Positions 44,827 to 53,574 of a stretch of 64,000 nucleotides of DNA are shown piece by piece (position 1 is the first letter of the stretch; each line of letters begins with the position of its first letter). The translations under genes were made by a program, and so were the position numbers. Under the pieces are notes generated by a model. It made no database searches and was not told the origin of the DNA. It saw only the letters and a list, made by a program, of their open reading frames with translations. Source of the stretch: Prostheceraeus crozeri (taxonomy: Eukaryota > Platyhelminthes > Polycladida > Euryleptidae); contig CAJQUW010009052.1 in assembly GCA_907163375.1 (NCBI GenBank), positions 223,639 to 287,638 of the forward strand, written 5' to 3'.

Positions 44827-44974
44827 CTCCCGAGAACGAACCATCGGCTCTCTTAAGGGCCACCTAGGGCAAGACATGATAGAACCTCCACGCGGTTTGC
44901 CCTGGGCAGTCTTCGGACTGGCGAATACTATCATTAAGTTGAATCTGCTATCAGTCAACTTGAACGTTGCGTCG
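44827..44974 (+). repeat. 140-bp gene-spacer repeat, copy 1
   Basis: It starts CTCCCGAGAACGAACC and ends GTCAACTTGAACGTTGC. It contains a histone-type stem-loop, a purine block, and a 7-bp inverted repeat AAGTTGA/TCAACTT (44936-44961). Copies 2 and 3 lie at 45301-45441 and 45824-45966, nearly identical. Confidence 0.95.
44846..44861 (+). terminator. Histone-type mRNA 3' stem-loop, copy 1
   Basis: GGCTCT-CTTA-AGGGCC makes a 6-bp stem (one G-U pair) with a 4-nt loop, followed by ACC. It fits the animal consensus GGYYYU-UHUH-ARRRCC at 15 of 16 positions. CAAGACATGA at 44870-44879 resembles the histone downstream element (CAAGAAAGA) that pairs with U7 snRNA. In this copy the base after ACC is T instead of A. 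Confidence 0.7.
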
Positions 44975-44984
44975 CGTTAGAGGG

Positions 44985-44992
44985 TATATAAA
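44985..44992 (+). promoter_or_regulatory. TATA box of the 45.0-kb gene
   Basis: TATATAAA, 39 nt before the ATG at 45024, directly after spacer copy 1. Confidence 0.7.
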
Positions 44993-45023
44993 CCACTGCC
45001 TCTCATTTCATTTCATTTCAATC

Positions 45024-45290
45024 ATGCAGACGCCGAACAGTCAAGTCAGCTCTCCTCGCGGACCGCAGTTAAGGCCGCGAAATTTATTTGAGGAGTTTGC
45101 CAGGCTAGAGGAGCAAGACAGAGTTTTTAATAATCTTGCTCGGATTGGCAATCCGATGACAGCAACTGCTGTCAATCCAACGGAATGGCGCTACATTCCA
45201 CTTTTTAGTCACGTGCCAATTAGCGTGGAAGTCGACAGTGCTACCAAAGAGAGAGTCAAAGACTCTCTCAGCAGAATTGGTAGGGTGTAA
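45024..45290 (+). CDS. Small unrecognised protein, 88 residues
   Basis: The start at 45024 (MQTPNSQVSSPRGPQ) is chosen because upstream in-frame starts would overlap the TATA box. The sequence is a proline/arginine-rich N terminus, then FEEFARLEEQDRVFNNLAR (amphipathic helix), then a more hydrophobic part (EWRYIPLFSHVPISVEV) and a basic tail. It is not a histone and matches no family I know. The frame looks whole. The stop lies 29 nt before a histone-type stem-loop, so the transcript is probably short and may not be polyadenylated. Confidence 0.65.
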   Translation: MQTPNSQVSSPRGPQLRPRNLFEEFARLEEQDRVFNNLARIGNPMTATAVNPTEWRYIPLFSHVPISVEVDSATKERVKDSLSRIGRV

Positions 45291-45300
45291 GATGACGTTA

Positions 45301-45441
45301 CTCCCGAGAACGAACCATCGGCTCTCTTAAGGGCCACCATGGGGCAAGACATGATAGAACCTCCTCGCGGTTTGCCCTGGGCAGTCTTCGACTGGCGAAT
45401 ACTATCATTAAGTTGAATCTGCTATCAGTCAACTTGAACAT
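45301..45441 (+). repeat. 140-bp gene-spacer repeat, copy 2
   Basis: Same unit as copy 1, with the stem-loop at 45320. It is followed by a short piece of the 206-bp array unit (GCAGTCGATTGCTATCCCTG, about 45445-45466). Confidence 0.95.
45320..45335 (+). terminator. Histone-type mRNA 3' stem-loop, copy 2
   Basis: Identical stem and loop to copy 1, followed by ACCA. CAAGACATGA follows at 45345-45354. It starts 30 nt after the stop codon of the 45024 gene. Confidence 0.75.
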
Positions 45442-45507
45442 TATGCAGTCGATTGCTATCCCTGAAGCATTCTGATTCGCTGTTGAGCAATTCATTGTTG
45501 AAAACCC

Positions 45508-45515
45508 TATATAAG
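45508..45515 (+). promoter_or_regulatory. TATA box of the 45.5-kb gene
   Basis: TATATAAG, 48 nt before the ATG at 45556. Confidence 0.65.
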
Positions 45516-45555
45516 CCAGAAGATTGTAGCGCTTCTCATTCAATTTGAAGTCACG

Positions 45556-45810
45556 ATGGAAGCGACATCTGCCGACAACATTCCCGTCTTCATCGATGAA
45601 GACAACGCCATTCCCGAGTTCGTCATCCTCGACGAGTGGGATGAGGAGGATGAGAAGAAGGGGAAGATCAAGAGGATCGTTTGGACGGATGAGGTGTGGA
45701 CTCCAAATACCACCCGCATCCGAAAGGTGCCAGATGCACCACCACGGCTTAGGCGGCACAGGGTTTATGACAACCTAACTGTCATACCTATTGACTATTC
45801 AAGCCAATAG
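45556..45810 (+). CDS. Small unrecognised acidic protein, 84 residues
   Basis: The frame starts MEATSADNIPVFIDEDNAI, is strongly acidic in the first half (DEWDEEDEKKGK) and basic in the second (RIRKVPDAPPRLRRHRVYD). Single TATA box, no intron, complete frame. No family recognised. Charge-split small proteins of this kind are common in DNA viruses, but that is not evidence of function. Its stop is 31 nt before stem-loop copy 3. Confidence 0.65.
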   Translation: MEATSADNIPVFIDEDNAIPEFVILDEWDEEDEKKGKIKRIVWTDEVWTPNTTRIRKVPDAPPRLRRHRVYDNLTVIPIDYSSQ

Positions 45811-45823
45811 TCAACTTAATTGT

Positions 45824-45966
45824 CACCGAGAACGAACCATCGGCTCTCTTAAGGGCCACCATGGGGCAAGACATGATAGAACCTCCTCGCGGTTTGCCCT
45901 GGGCAGTCTTCGGACTGGCGAATACTATCATTAAGTTGAATCTGCTATCAGTCAACTTGAACGTTG
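45824..45966 (+). repeat. 140-bp gene-spacer repeat, copy 3
   Basis: Third copy of the unit; 45967-46304 after it holds no gene that I recognise. Confidence 0.95.
45842..45857 (+). terminator. Histone-type mRNA 3' stem-loop, copy 3
   Basis: Same 16-nt stem-loop followed by ACCA, with the CAAGACATGA block at 45867-45876. Confidence 0.75.
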
Positions 45967-46304
45967 CAAATGAAGTTCGGTGTAATACTTCCTTTCGACG
46001 GGCGTTCCTGTAAAGGGCGGCGGTGAAACCCGTAGCTATGTATACCGCAAGGGACATTCGGCAATGGTCAATCTTGTTAAACCTCTCTGCGTCATGTTTT
46101 GCAAGTGATTGCCTCTGTCTCAACGTAGTATGCATTCGCGCCAGGGCGACATTTAGCCAACTGTCGAAGGTTGCCTAAAACTTTCCATTGCATACGTTAT
46201 GAGAACCATGAGTTCTACCTGTCTCTATCAATGAGACGAATTGATGAATGGAATGAAATGGGAGGACACTCACGCGCCACACGCAACATAACACACTTCT
46301 CTCT

Positions 46305-46920
46305 TCCGTAGTCTAACAAGCTCTTTACACATGGATCGCAGTCGATTGCTATCCCTGTATCAGAAGGGTAAGCTATCTTAATTTTATTTGACACTATTTC
46401 ATCTATCATCATCATCGTCCAAATGAAATGTTTTAAGATTTACAAGTTAGACTAAGCGTGCTACTATTTCCAAATGAAAAGTATACATGGTTAAATCATC
46501 CACTTAAGCCCATCCGTAGTCTAACAAGCTCTTTACACATGGATCGCAGTCGATTGCTATCCCTGTATCAGAAGTGTAAGCTATCTTAATTTATTTGACA
46601 CTATTTCATCTACCATCATCGTCCATAAGAAATGTTTTAAGATTTACAAGTTAGACTAAGCGTGCTACTATTTCCAAATGAAAAAGTATACATGGTTAAA
46701 TCATCCACTTAAGCCCATCCGTAGTCTAACAAGCTCTTTACACATGGATCGCAGTCGATTGCTATCCCTGTATCAGAAGTGTAAGCTATCTTAATTTTAT
46801 TTGACACTATTTCATCTACCATCATCGTCCATATGAAATGTTTTAAGATTTACAAGTTAGACTAAGCGTGCTACTATTTCCAAATGAAAAAGTATACATG
46901 GTTAAATCATCCACTGAAGC
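46305..46920 (+). repeat. Three-copy 206-bp tandem array with exon-like core
   Basis: Units start TCCGTAGTCTAACAAGCTC at about 46305, 46513 and 46719. Each contains an ATG frame of 12-13 codons (MDRSRLLSLYQK) ending in a donor-like AAG|GTAAGC or AAGTGTAAGC, then AT-rich sequence. It may represent repeated leader exons, promoters or origin-like iterons. Confidence 0.85.
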
Positions 46921-46972
46921 CCCATTCAAGTACGTCAGTATGAAAGCAAAGATAATATGAAATAAAAATTTA

Positions 46973-47224
46973 TTATGGCATGTATTTCAAAAGGTCTTCA
47001 TCGTCAATATCGTCCCAGAGTCTGGCTTCACATAGATAACAAAAACAGTTCAGTTGCTTTAATCGTTCTTCCACTGCGAGCCTCACTTTGCCAATATACT
47101 CCCACTCCTCCATAGTTCGTGGCTGGGAGTTAGGGGTGTACCACTCCCATAATTGGTGGAGGAATTTCGTGCTGGTGATTTCCATCACATCGTCAGTATC
47201 GTACTGGAGATACTTCCACCTCAC
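46973..47224 (-). CDS. Small unrecognised protein, 83 residues, minus strand
   Basis: The frame MRWKYLQYDTDDVMEITSTK then WEWYTPN and CFCYLCEARLWDDIDDEDLL ends at 46973. A poly(A) signal on this strand (AATAAA, reverse of TTTATT at about 46970) overlaps its end, so unlike the stem-loop genes this one would be polyadenylated. No family recognised. The tryptophan-rich start and CxC..C end may form a small zinc-binding domain. Confidence 0.5.
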   Translation of the reverse strand: MRWKYLQYDTDDVMEITSTKFLHQLWEWYTPNSQPRTMEEWEYIGKVRLAVEERLKQLNCFCYLCEARLWDDIDDEDLLKYMP

Positions 47225-47375
47225 GCCTGTTTAAGTCGGGACACTCCTTCTCACATACACTCCTCTTCTTTCGTTGTCCGCTGCTAATAACACCTTCTCT
47301 ACCTTCGTTGGAGCGTTTTGGTGTTGAGGATGGAGAAGAGAATTTTGTGTTTGGTGTTGTCGGAGGGCTTGTCAT
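47193..47375 (-). CDS. Small serine/proline-rich frame, 60 residues, minus strand
   Basis: The frame MTSPPTTPNTKFSSPSSTPK then a basic part (SGQRKKRSVCEKE). It is divergent from the polymerase gene, whose leader starts about 250 bp away, and overlaps the neighbouring minus-strand frame. Function unknown. Confidence 0.4.
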   Translation of the reverse strand: MTSPPTTPNTKFSSPSSTPKRSNEGREGVISSGQRKKRSVCEKECPDLNRREVEVSPVRY

Positions 47376-47640
47376 GTTGACTGTGAATAATAACTTTGAA
47401 ATGTTTTCTAATTCTTAAGTATCAACAAGCAACCAATCAGAATGAACAGCCAATGAATGATGAATATGAAAGTATATATGTAAAAGTGACATTCGTGTCA
47501 TTTCACTCTGTCTTTGAGACGCATAAGTGAACTGTTGTCTAGCGAATTCTGTTATTATTTGAGGCGTACAAGTGAATTCCAAATTTGAGACGTAATTATT
47601 TGAGTGAAGTCTCTATCTTGTTGAAGTATCAAGCTTAAAC
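47376..47640. promoter_or_regulatory. Probable divergent promoter
   Basis: It lies between a minus-strand gene and the plus-strand polymerase region. AGTATATATG at 47471-47480 is a TATA-like element for rightward transcription. GT/AG intron-like boundaries follow at 47658-47724 and 47786-47844 in the leader. Confidence 0.45.
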
Positions 47641-50600
47641 ATAATTTCGTTGAAATGGTAAGTTGAAAATTTCTTCACTCATCTCCCTCAAACGTGTGGC
47701 TAATAGCATCTTCCTCAATTTCAGGCATCAACTTCATCACCAACACCCTCCCTTCTCGAGGAAAGTTTAGAGTTGTTGAGTCAAGGTAGGTTGTAACAAT
47801 ACACTGAGACTTGAACAGAGATGAAAGAATGATTTCTCTTTCAGGTGATGTGAGTTCCAGCTCAGGACTCTCGCGACAAGGCAACGAGTGGGAATGTGCC
47901 GACTGCGGACATATGTTTACAAGGAAGCACAGTCTCCTTCGACACATCAAACAACGTGTGTGTCAACGCAAAGCGGCGTCAATCTCCGGAGGTGAAGTTG
48001 ATTCTGACGATGACATCTCCTTTCCTTGCGATTTGTGCCCTCTTTCTTTTGATAGTCACTTTCAGCGATCTTCGCACAGACTTCAACACACGCATGCAAA
48101 TGATCACTACACCAACGGTACCTCTACCATCTCCCTCATTAATGTTTCACATAATAATTTAGTACGCGACTACTGCATGGAGTCCAATACTCAAATAGTA
48201 GATTTTCCTGAGTGGCTCCTCCAAAATTCAAACATTATCGAAGCGCTCTTCAACAATTTAGACAATTTTAGAATGAAGGCGCTCATCTACCTTAAACTAA
48301 AATATATTAAGATAGATTTTCAAACGGGTCAAGTGACGGAGAGAATACAGTTTCATGTTTCCTTCCTCTTCCGCAACCGAAGTTGTAGACTGCGAGTCTT
48401 GGCTAAATTTTCACATTCAATGTTTAAAATCAAATGTAGATAAATTCAATCAACGCGACAGCGCTCTCATTTTTGATGGTGTGGACTCAGCCATATTCAA
48501 AAATTTCACTATTAGAAAGTCATGCAGCTCGAGGTACATTTAAACTACCAAAAACGTTGTATAATAAGAAAGCTGTCATCAATGTCGATTGTAAATCACA
48601 GTGTTTCAAATATGCAGTCCTATCCATCCTTCACTATAATGATATCAACGCGCACCGAGATCGCACCTATAGCTATAGACAGTGGGAGGATGAACTAGAC
48701 TTTGAAGGTTTGTGATAGTAACAACATGAAAATCAAAGATGTAGAAACGTTCGAAAAACATAATAAGATTAAAATTGTCGTTCACGTGTGGGAGAAGGGG
48801 TTGAAGGGTGCCCGCTATAATTCACGTTCAACTTGTTATGAACGTGTAGTCAACCTCTTATTAGTAAAACAAGATGATAGCGAGGAATGGCACTACTGTG
48901 GTATTCCCAAAATCTCTCGCTTGTACACTCACTTGGGGCACTCTAAAAGAGGTGAACATTTTGTATGCTACCGCTGCATCCGCTCCTTTTGGAGTAAAGA
49001 TAAATTTGAAACTCACTATGAATGGTGCAAGCGAGGTAAATTACAAATGGAACGCATGCCCAAAGATAAAATATTTTCACATAGGGATAATGGTGACGAA
49101 TTAAGTCCCCTGCGTGTCATTTACGCAGACATAGACTGCTACATTGATGATATCATCCACAAGCCAGCAGCCATATCCTGCTATGAAGTATGGCATGACC
49201 ACTTTAGGAATAGACAAAACAAAATGCATACTTGGCAAGGTGAAGATTGCATTTCAAAATTTCTAGAATTTCTCGATAAAGCTGCTAAATTTCAACAATC
49301 ATATGATTCCCAATTGCAGCGTAAAGTCACTACATAAGGTCAATGAAGACAAACAAAAATTTGAAAGTTGCACATCCTGTCCTAAATGTCATAAAACGTT
49401 GATGACGATAAAATTAAGAAAGTGCGTGATCATGATCACATCACTGGTAAATTTAAGAAATGCACTCTGCGCAAAATGTAACTTTTCACTTAGGTTGAGA
49501 CGTCGTGTACTACCCGTCATTTTTCATAACTTTAAACTCTATGACAGTCAATATGCCTCATAAAAGGAGGGTTGAGCCAGATGAAATCGTGGCAGTTTAA
49601 TGTAATAGCGCAAACGAGAGAAAAATTCATGGCAATTGACAGCAAAAGTACCAGTAGATAAAACTAAAGAAAATAAGACAGTCTTCTTCGAAATAAAATT
49701 TTAGATTCATTCCATTCATGTCAGCGTCACTAGCTTCTCTCGTTCGTAATCTTAAGTTTCTTTCCCCATAGTCAAACTTTGAAGAAACACTATCCAAACT
49801 TAACGGATGCAATAATCACTCACAAAAGGAGTCTTTTCCTTATGCGTATTTTAGCTCAATGTCTAAACAAATGAAACAACCCTTCCTTCCATTGACAAAT
49901 TCCAAAACGATTTGACGGGTCAAGATTGTCCAGTATAAGATTATGAACATGCCAAGGGCCATGGTTAAAATTTGATTGTAAAACGTTTGGCGATATATGA
50001 TCGCTTACTTAGAATTAGATGTCATTTTTGCTGGTTATGTTCTTTCAGGAATTTTCGTTTCGACGAGTGGCATTAGAAGAAGACAAATTAGATCCTGTCC
50101 ACTTTGTCAGTCTAACCACAGTCCATGTCCTTTAAATCGGCCACATACACGAAAGCGACACTGGTGAAGACACCATTCATCTCTTACAAGACCCGGAGAT
50201 GTATAATAAATTTTGAGCGCGGGAATAGCGCGGTGGTCTCACATTTGTAAACACACATCATATAAAATCTGAAACAGTAGGTGAATGAATCATATCCACC
50301 AAAAGTGTGCTACAACCAAAATAGATTTATAATGGCAGTTTCACTGTCTAAACCACTACCTCATTCTTTCCCGTGAGTTTAGTTGGTTAAATCAAGATGA
50401 GCTTGAGTATTACTCCAACCCCCTTCAAACATAACTGAAGATTCCGACATGAAGGCGATTGGGGATATTATTTTGAAGTGGATTTGAACATTTATCCTCG
50501 CATATAGCATTTAAAAATAACAACTGTCTGACATTTCCCACATACGCACGTCTGAATCTGGTCAGCAGTGACTGAGGGAGATATGTTTTTCACACCACAT

Positions 50601-51850
50601 TCAAATTTCACAATTTCATAATAACTTAACAGAGTTGGACAGTCCAAGAGTACAATCCACTGGCCTGCAAACTTTTAACCCCACCCAATATTATAAGAAA
50701 AATTAATCTCGTACACTTCTGCATACTAAAATTCTATTTAGAAATGGGCCATTGCTTCTAAAGTCAGTTTCACCGCATCATCAAATTTAGACCAGAAAGC
50801 TCTTTCCTCAATCAAACCCTACATAGATAGTGACAGTCAAAACACGTGCACCGTCGCCCCAAAATAATTTTGAAAAGGATTTTTTATAAATATAAGAATA
50901 ACAGATCTTTTTCGGAAAGACCACGGGAGGAATGTTAGAAAACGTTATGAACAACAAACTAGTCGTTGAATGAACAAAAAGATCACAAATTGACCTCATC
51001 ACCCTCTTTTCATTGATAGAGACAATCAATCGATTGAAGGACTTGTTATGTGGTTAAAATGATAAAATTCAGAAGTTGAGGTGTGTGTCAAACCCATCTA
51101 TAGTGGGCCAAAGAGCCGGTTTAGATTATTCCAAGCTTGAAAATGTATTCAACTCTTCTACAAAATATTAAAACCATGCCTCTCGTAAAAGAGGTTCGCT
51201 TGCTGGGTGGTGATACAGATAGTTTTCTTTTAGGACCTTACCACCTCCACAAAAGATTCTACCATTTTAAATGAAGTAGGCAAGTCATTAGAAAAAATAT
51301 TACGACACATCGTTACTAACTACAAATCCCACATCATCTACTCTATTCCATACAACATAAAGCCAAACTTTGTTGTGTTTAAGGATGAAACAGCAGGAAC
51401 CGGAAATATAATGAAATGATTTCTCACTCCGTCCTAAAATTTACTTCCAAATGCAAATACAAAAGAGCTGATGTGCAGATAGATATTAAAAGCGTGCTAA
51501 AGGGTATAGCAAAAATCCATTGTTCACTAGAATGAAACATCGCCTCCTTATAAAGGAAGGCCTATAACAAAATATCAAAAATATAACGTTTGTCAATCAC
51601 TGAACAATCTTCACAAATCTCCAGTTCATCACTGTGACAAACGTACACGTTCCAAGAAACGAGCACTTTCAGCATGGGAGGAACACAGAGGTGTTGGATC
51701 TAGGCACATAACACATTCTGCTTCACACATGGACAGTCCTGACACAAACCATTCAACCTCCACCCAAAAGAATAAAACTACTCCACGCTACCACATTCAG
51801 GAAGACTGTATTGACATAAATCAACTTAACTCAGTATTTTGATGTTTGCT
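47640..51850 (+). pseudogene. Protein-primed family B DNA polymerase of Polinton/adintovirus type (fossil, broken)
   Basis: In order along the region I see a C2H2 zinc finger near the N terminus (ECADCGHMFTRKHSLLRH), the CFKYAVLSILH block, a second cysteine/histidine cluster (CYRCIRSFWSKDKFETH), an exonuclease-like IYADIDC at about 49120, the LPVIFHNFKLYDSQ block at about 49515-49550, and the polymerase palm motif GGDTDSF at about 51208. Together these identify the protein-primed family B polymerase of Polintons and adintoviruses, which copies linear viral DNA. The region is broken, with at least five breaks and extensive decay in the 3' half. A poly(A) signal AATAAA lies just downstream at about 51915. 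Confidence 0.85.
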
Positions 51851-53148
51851 TTTTGTAGATTATACACTGGTTGTTTTATGTATCGCGCATGAGATCGTTT
51901 CCTTCCTTCCTTGTGAATAAATGCCTACAGTTTAGCTCATCCACCCCTATCATCTGTGAAAAGACTTTTTCATATACATCTTTTTTATTTCAATAAACAT
52001 ATCACAATGACTTCACTTTTGTTTTTCCCGAAACACTAAAGTTTACGTCAGGGATTTAGTATCTATCACATGGGATAAAAAAAAAAATTGGGCAACTTCT
52101 CTGTAAAGCCATTGGTAATTTTGATAGGAGCAATAGAGGGTATAAAGTTTGTGTTTGACGACGGGATGATAGAAAATTAGAGTTACAAACCACACTTCTC
52201 GAAACTAATTTCCATATGAAGCGGTCCTTTTATCATGAATGAAATCACGTAGAATGTAATTCTTTTTTCTCACCACCCAGAAATAGGTAGAAATCACAAT
52301 CACTTTGAATTTAAAGGAAGTGCTGTCATGTTTATCAAGTGTCCATTGGTCTGTTTTCTTCTATCCACCAATCGTATGCGCAGCAACAGCAAACACTGTG
52401 TGTAGCATTGAAAAACCAAAGAGTTTTTTTTTTCTCAAATTTTTACTCAATTGACATTGAATGTCCATCACCCAGTCCCTCAGAACAAAAACGCGTTGCT
52501 ATTTTTCCAATGACAAACGAAATGTGGTGTGTGATCCTTTACATCATGCTTTACTTTTCATCACATGCTTCAACTTCTGTTGTATATAAGGATTTACTAC
52601 ATGACATGAAGTCTTTCAACATAGTAATGATATAGAACGCGGCATATATATAATTGATAGCAACTTTAGATTCTTCATAGAGATCTGGTAACATTTTCTT
52701 GATGCGATATGCCATAGAATCTGTCCACTCCACCTTTCATCATTAACTGAATCAGCTATTAAGTGCTGACTATTCCATGAGTAAGCATACACACATACAC
52801 AACCGCTTCCAATAAATAGGTGGTAATACAATCGTCATTCTACAAAATGACGCAAGGTTGGAGAGAAATAAACTGTAAGTTTATTCATTATATCTATATC
52901 AATAACCAACATATTTTTTGTTGCGCGGGGGGGGCCATAATTTTCTCTCTCTACCATACTTCTTAACCCACACGATCTCATTTCCAACTCGTTTTACTAA
53001 CGTCAATAAGTGATAAAGCTATTGAACACCCACGCTTTTTCAAAATGATGCGTTCTTCCTTCGCCATTTCTAACACACATCATTCAATCAAATATTTGTA
53101 AACACACTATAATCGAAATTTTGTTTGATTCGATTTGAATAAAACTGT
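51851..53148. other. Virus-like region, right part, no gene recognised
   Basis: AT-rich sequence with short frames on both strands (for example 52339-52635 plus, 52616-52831 minus), none recognisable. A short G-run at 52926-52935 is the first of the homopolymer anomalies that dominate further right. Confidence 0.4.
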
Positions 53149-53521
53149 TTAAAAACATTTGCAGTAGCAATTGCGATGTTAGATGTAGTCCATGACCAAA
53201 ACCAAGATTTGGAATAGCGAATTCTCATCCAACCTCAGCTAAGACCTTTAGTAAAAAGAATAAAGCGGAGGAACTGTCTCCCACTCCAATGATAGATAGT
53301 AAACTCATAAGCTTTCTGATTTTTATTCTTCGTGATGGAAGTATTACCACTGTTGAATGCCTTAATAATTTTCTCATTCCCAAATGGTTCATAAGAATCT
53401 GATTTTATCTGAATCCAGTTCCGATAGTTTCCGACTTTCCATGCTGATGTTAAAATTGTATGGGAACTGAAAATGTATTATCATTCGTTATTCCGATCAT
53501 GGGTGCAGAGGAGTCAATATC
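53149..53521 (+). repeat. Duplicated block A
   Basis: It shares about 370 bp, same orientation, with 56519-56890 (for example GGAACTGTCTCCCACTCCAA in both). The two differ mainly by single-base gains and losses, often in homopolymers. Block A runs straight into a G-run. Confidence 0.9.
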
Positions 53522-53529
53522 ATTTTTTA

Positions 53530-53574
53530 GGGGGGGGGGGGTTGGGGGGTGGGGGGGGGGGGGGGGGGGGGGGG
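53530..53574. other. G-run, probable sequencing artefact
   Basis: About 45 nt almost pure G, at the junction between normal-looking sequence and the anomalous tract. Confidence 0.7.

Larger units (their letters stand above)
41105..53500. mobile_element. Polinton/adintovirus-like endogenous element (fossil)
   Basis: The polymerase region (47.6-51.9 kb) is of the protein-primed family B type with N-terminal zinc fingers, as in Polintons/Mavericks and adintoviruses. Around it are compact small genes with their own TATA boxes, tandem arrays and repeated spacers, unlike the flanking host DNA. The left edge is a GC-rich block and a tandem array. The right edge is not resolved because the sequence beyond 53.5 kb is unreliable. 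No integrase, capsid, ATPase or protease gene is recognisable. The element is broken: the polymerase alone has at least five breaks, though some small frames look whole. Age is probably moderate, since the repeat copies are still about 95% alike by eye. Confidence 0.7.
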
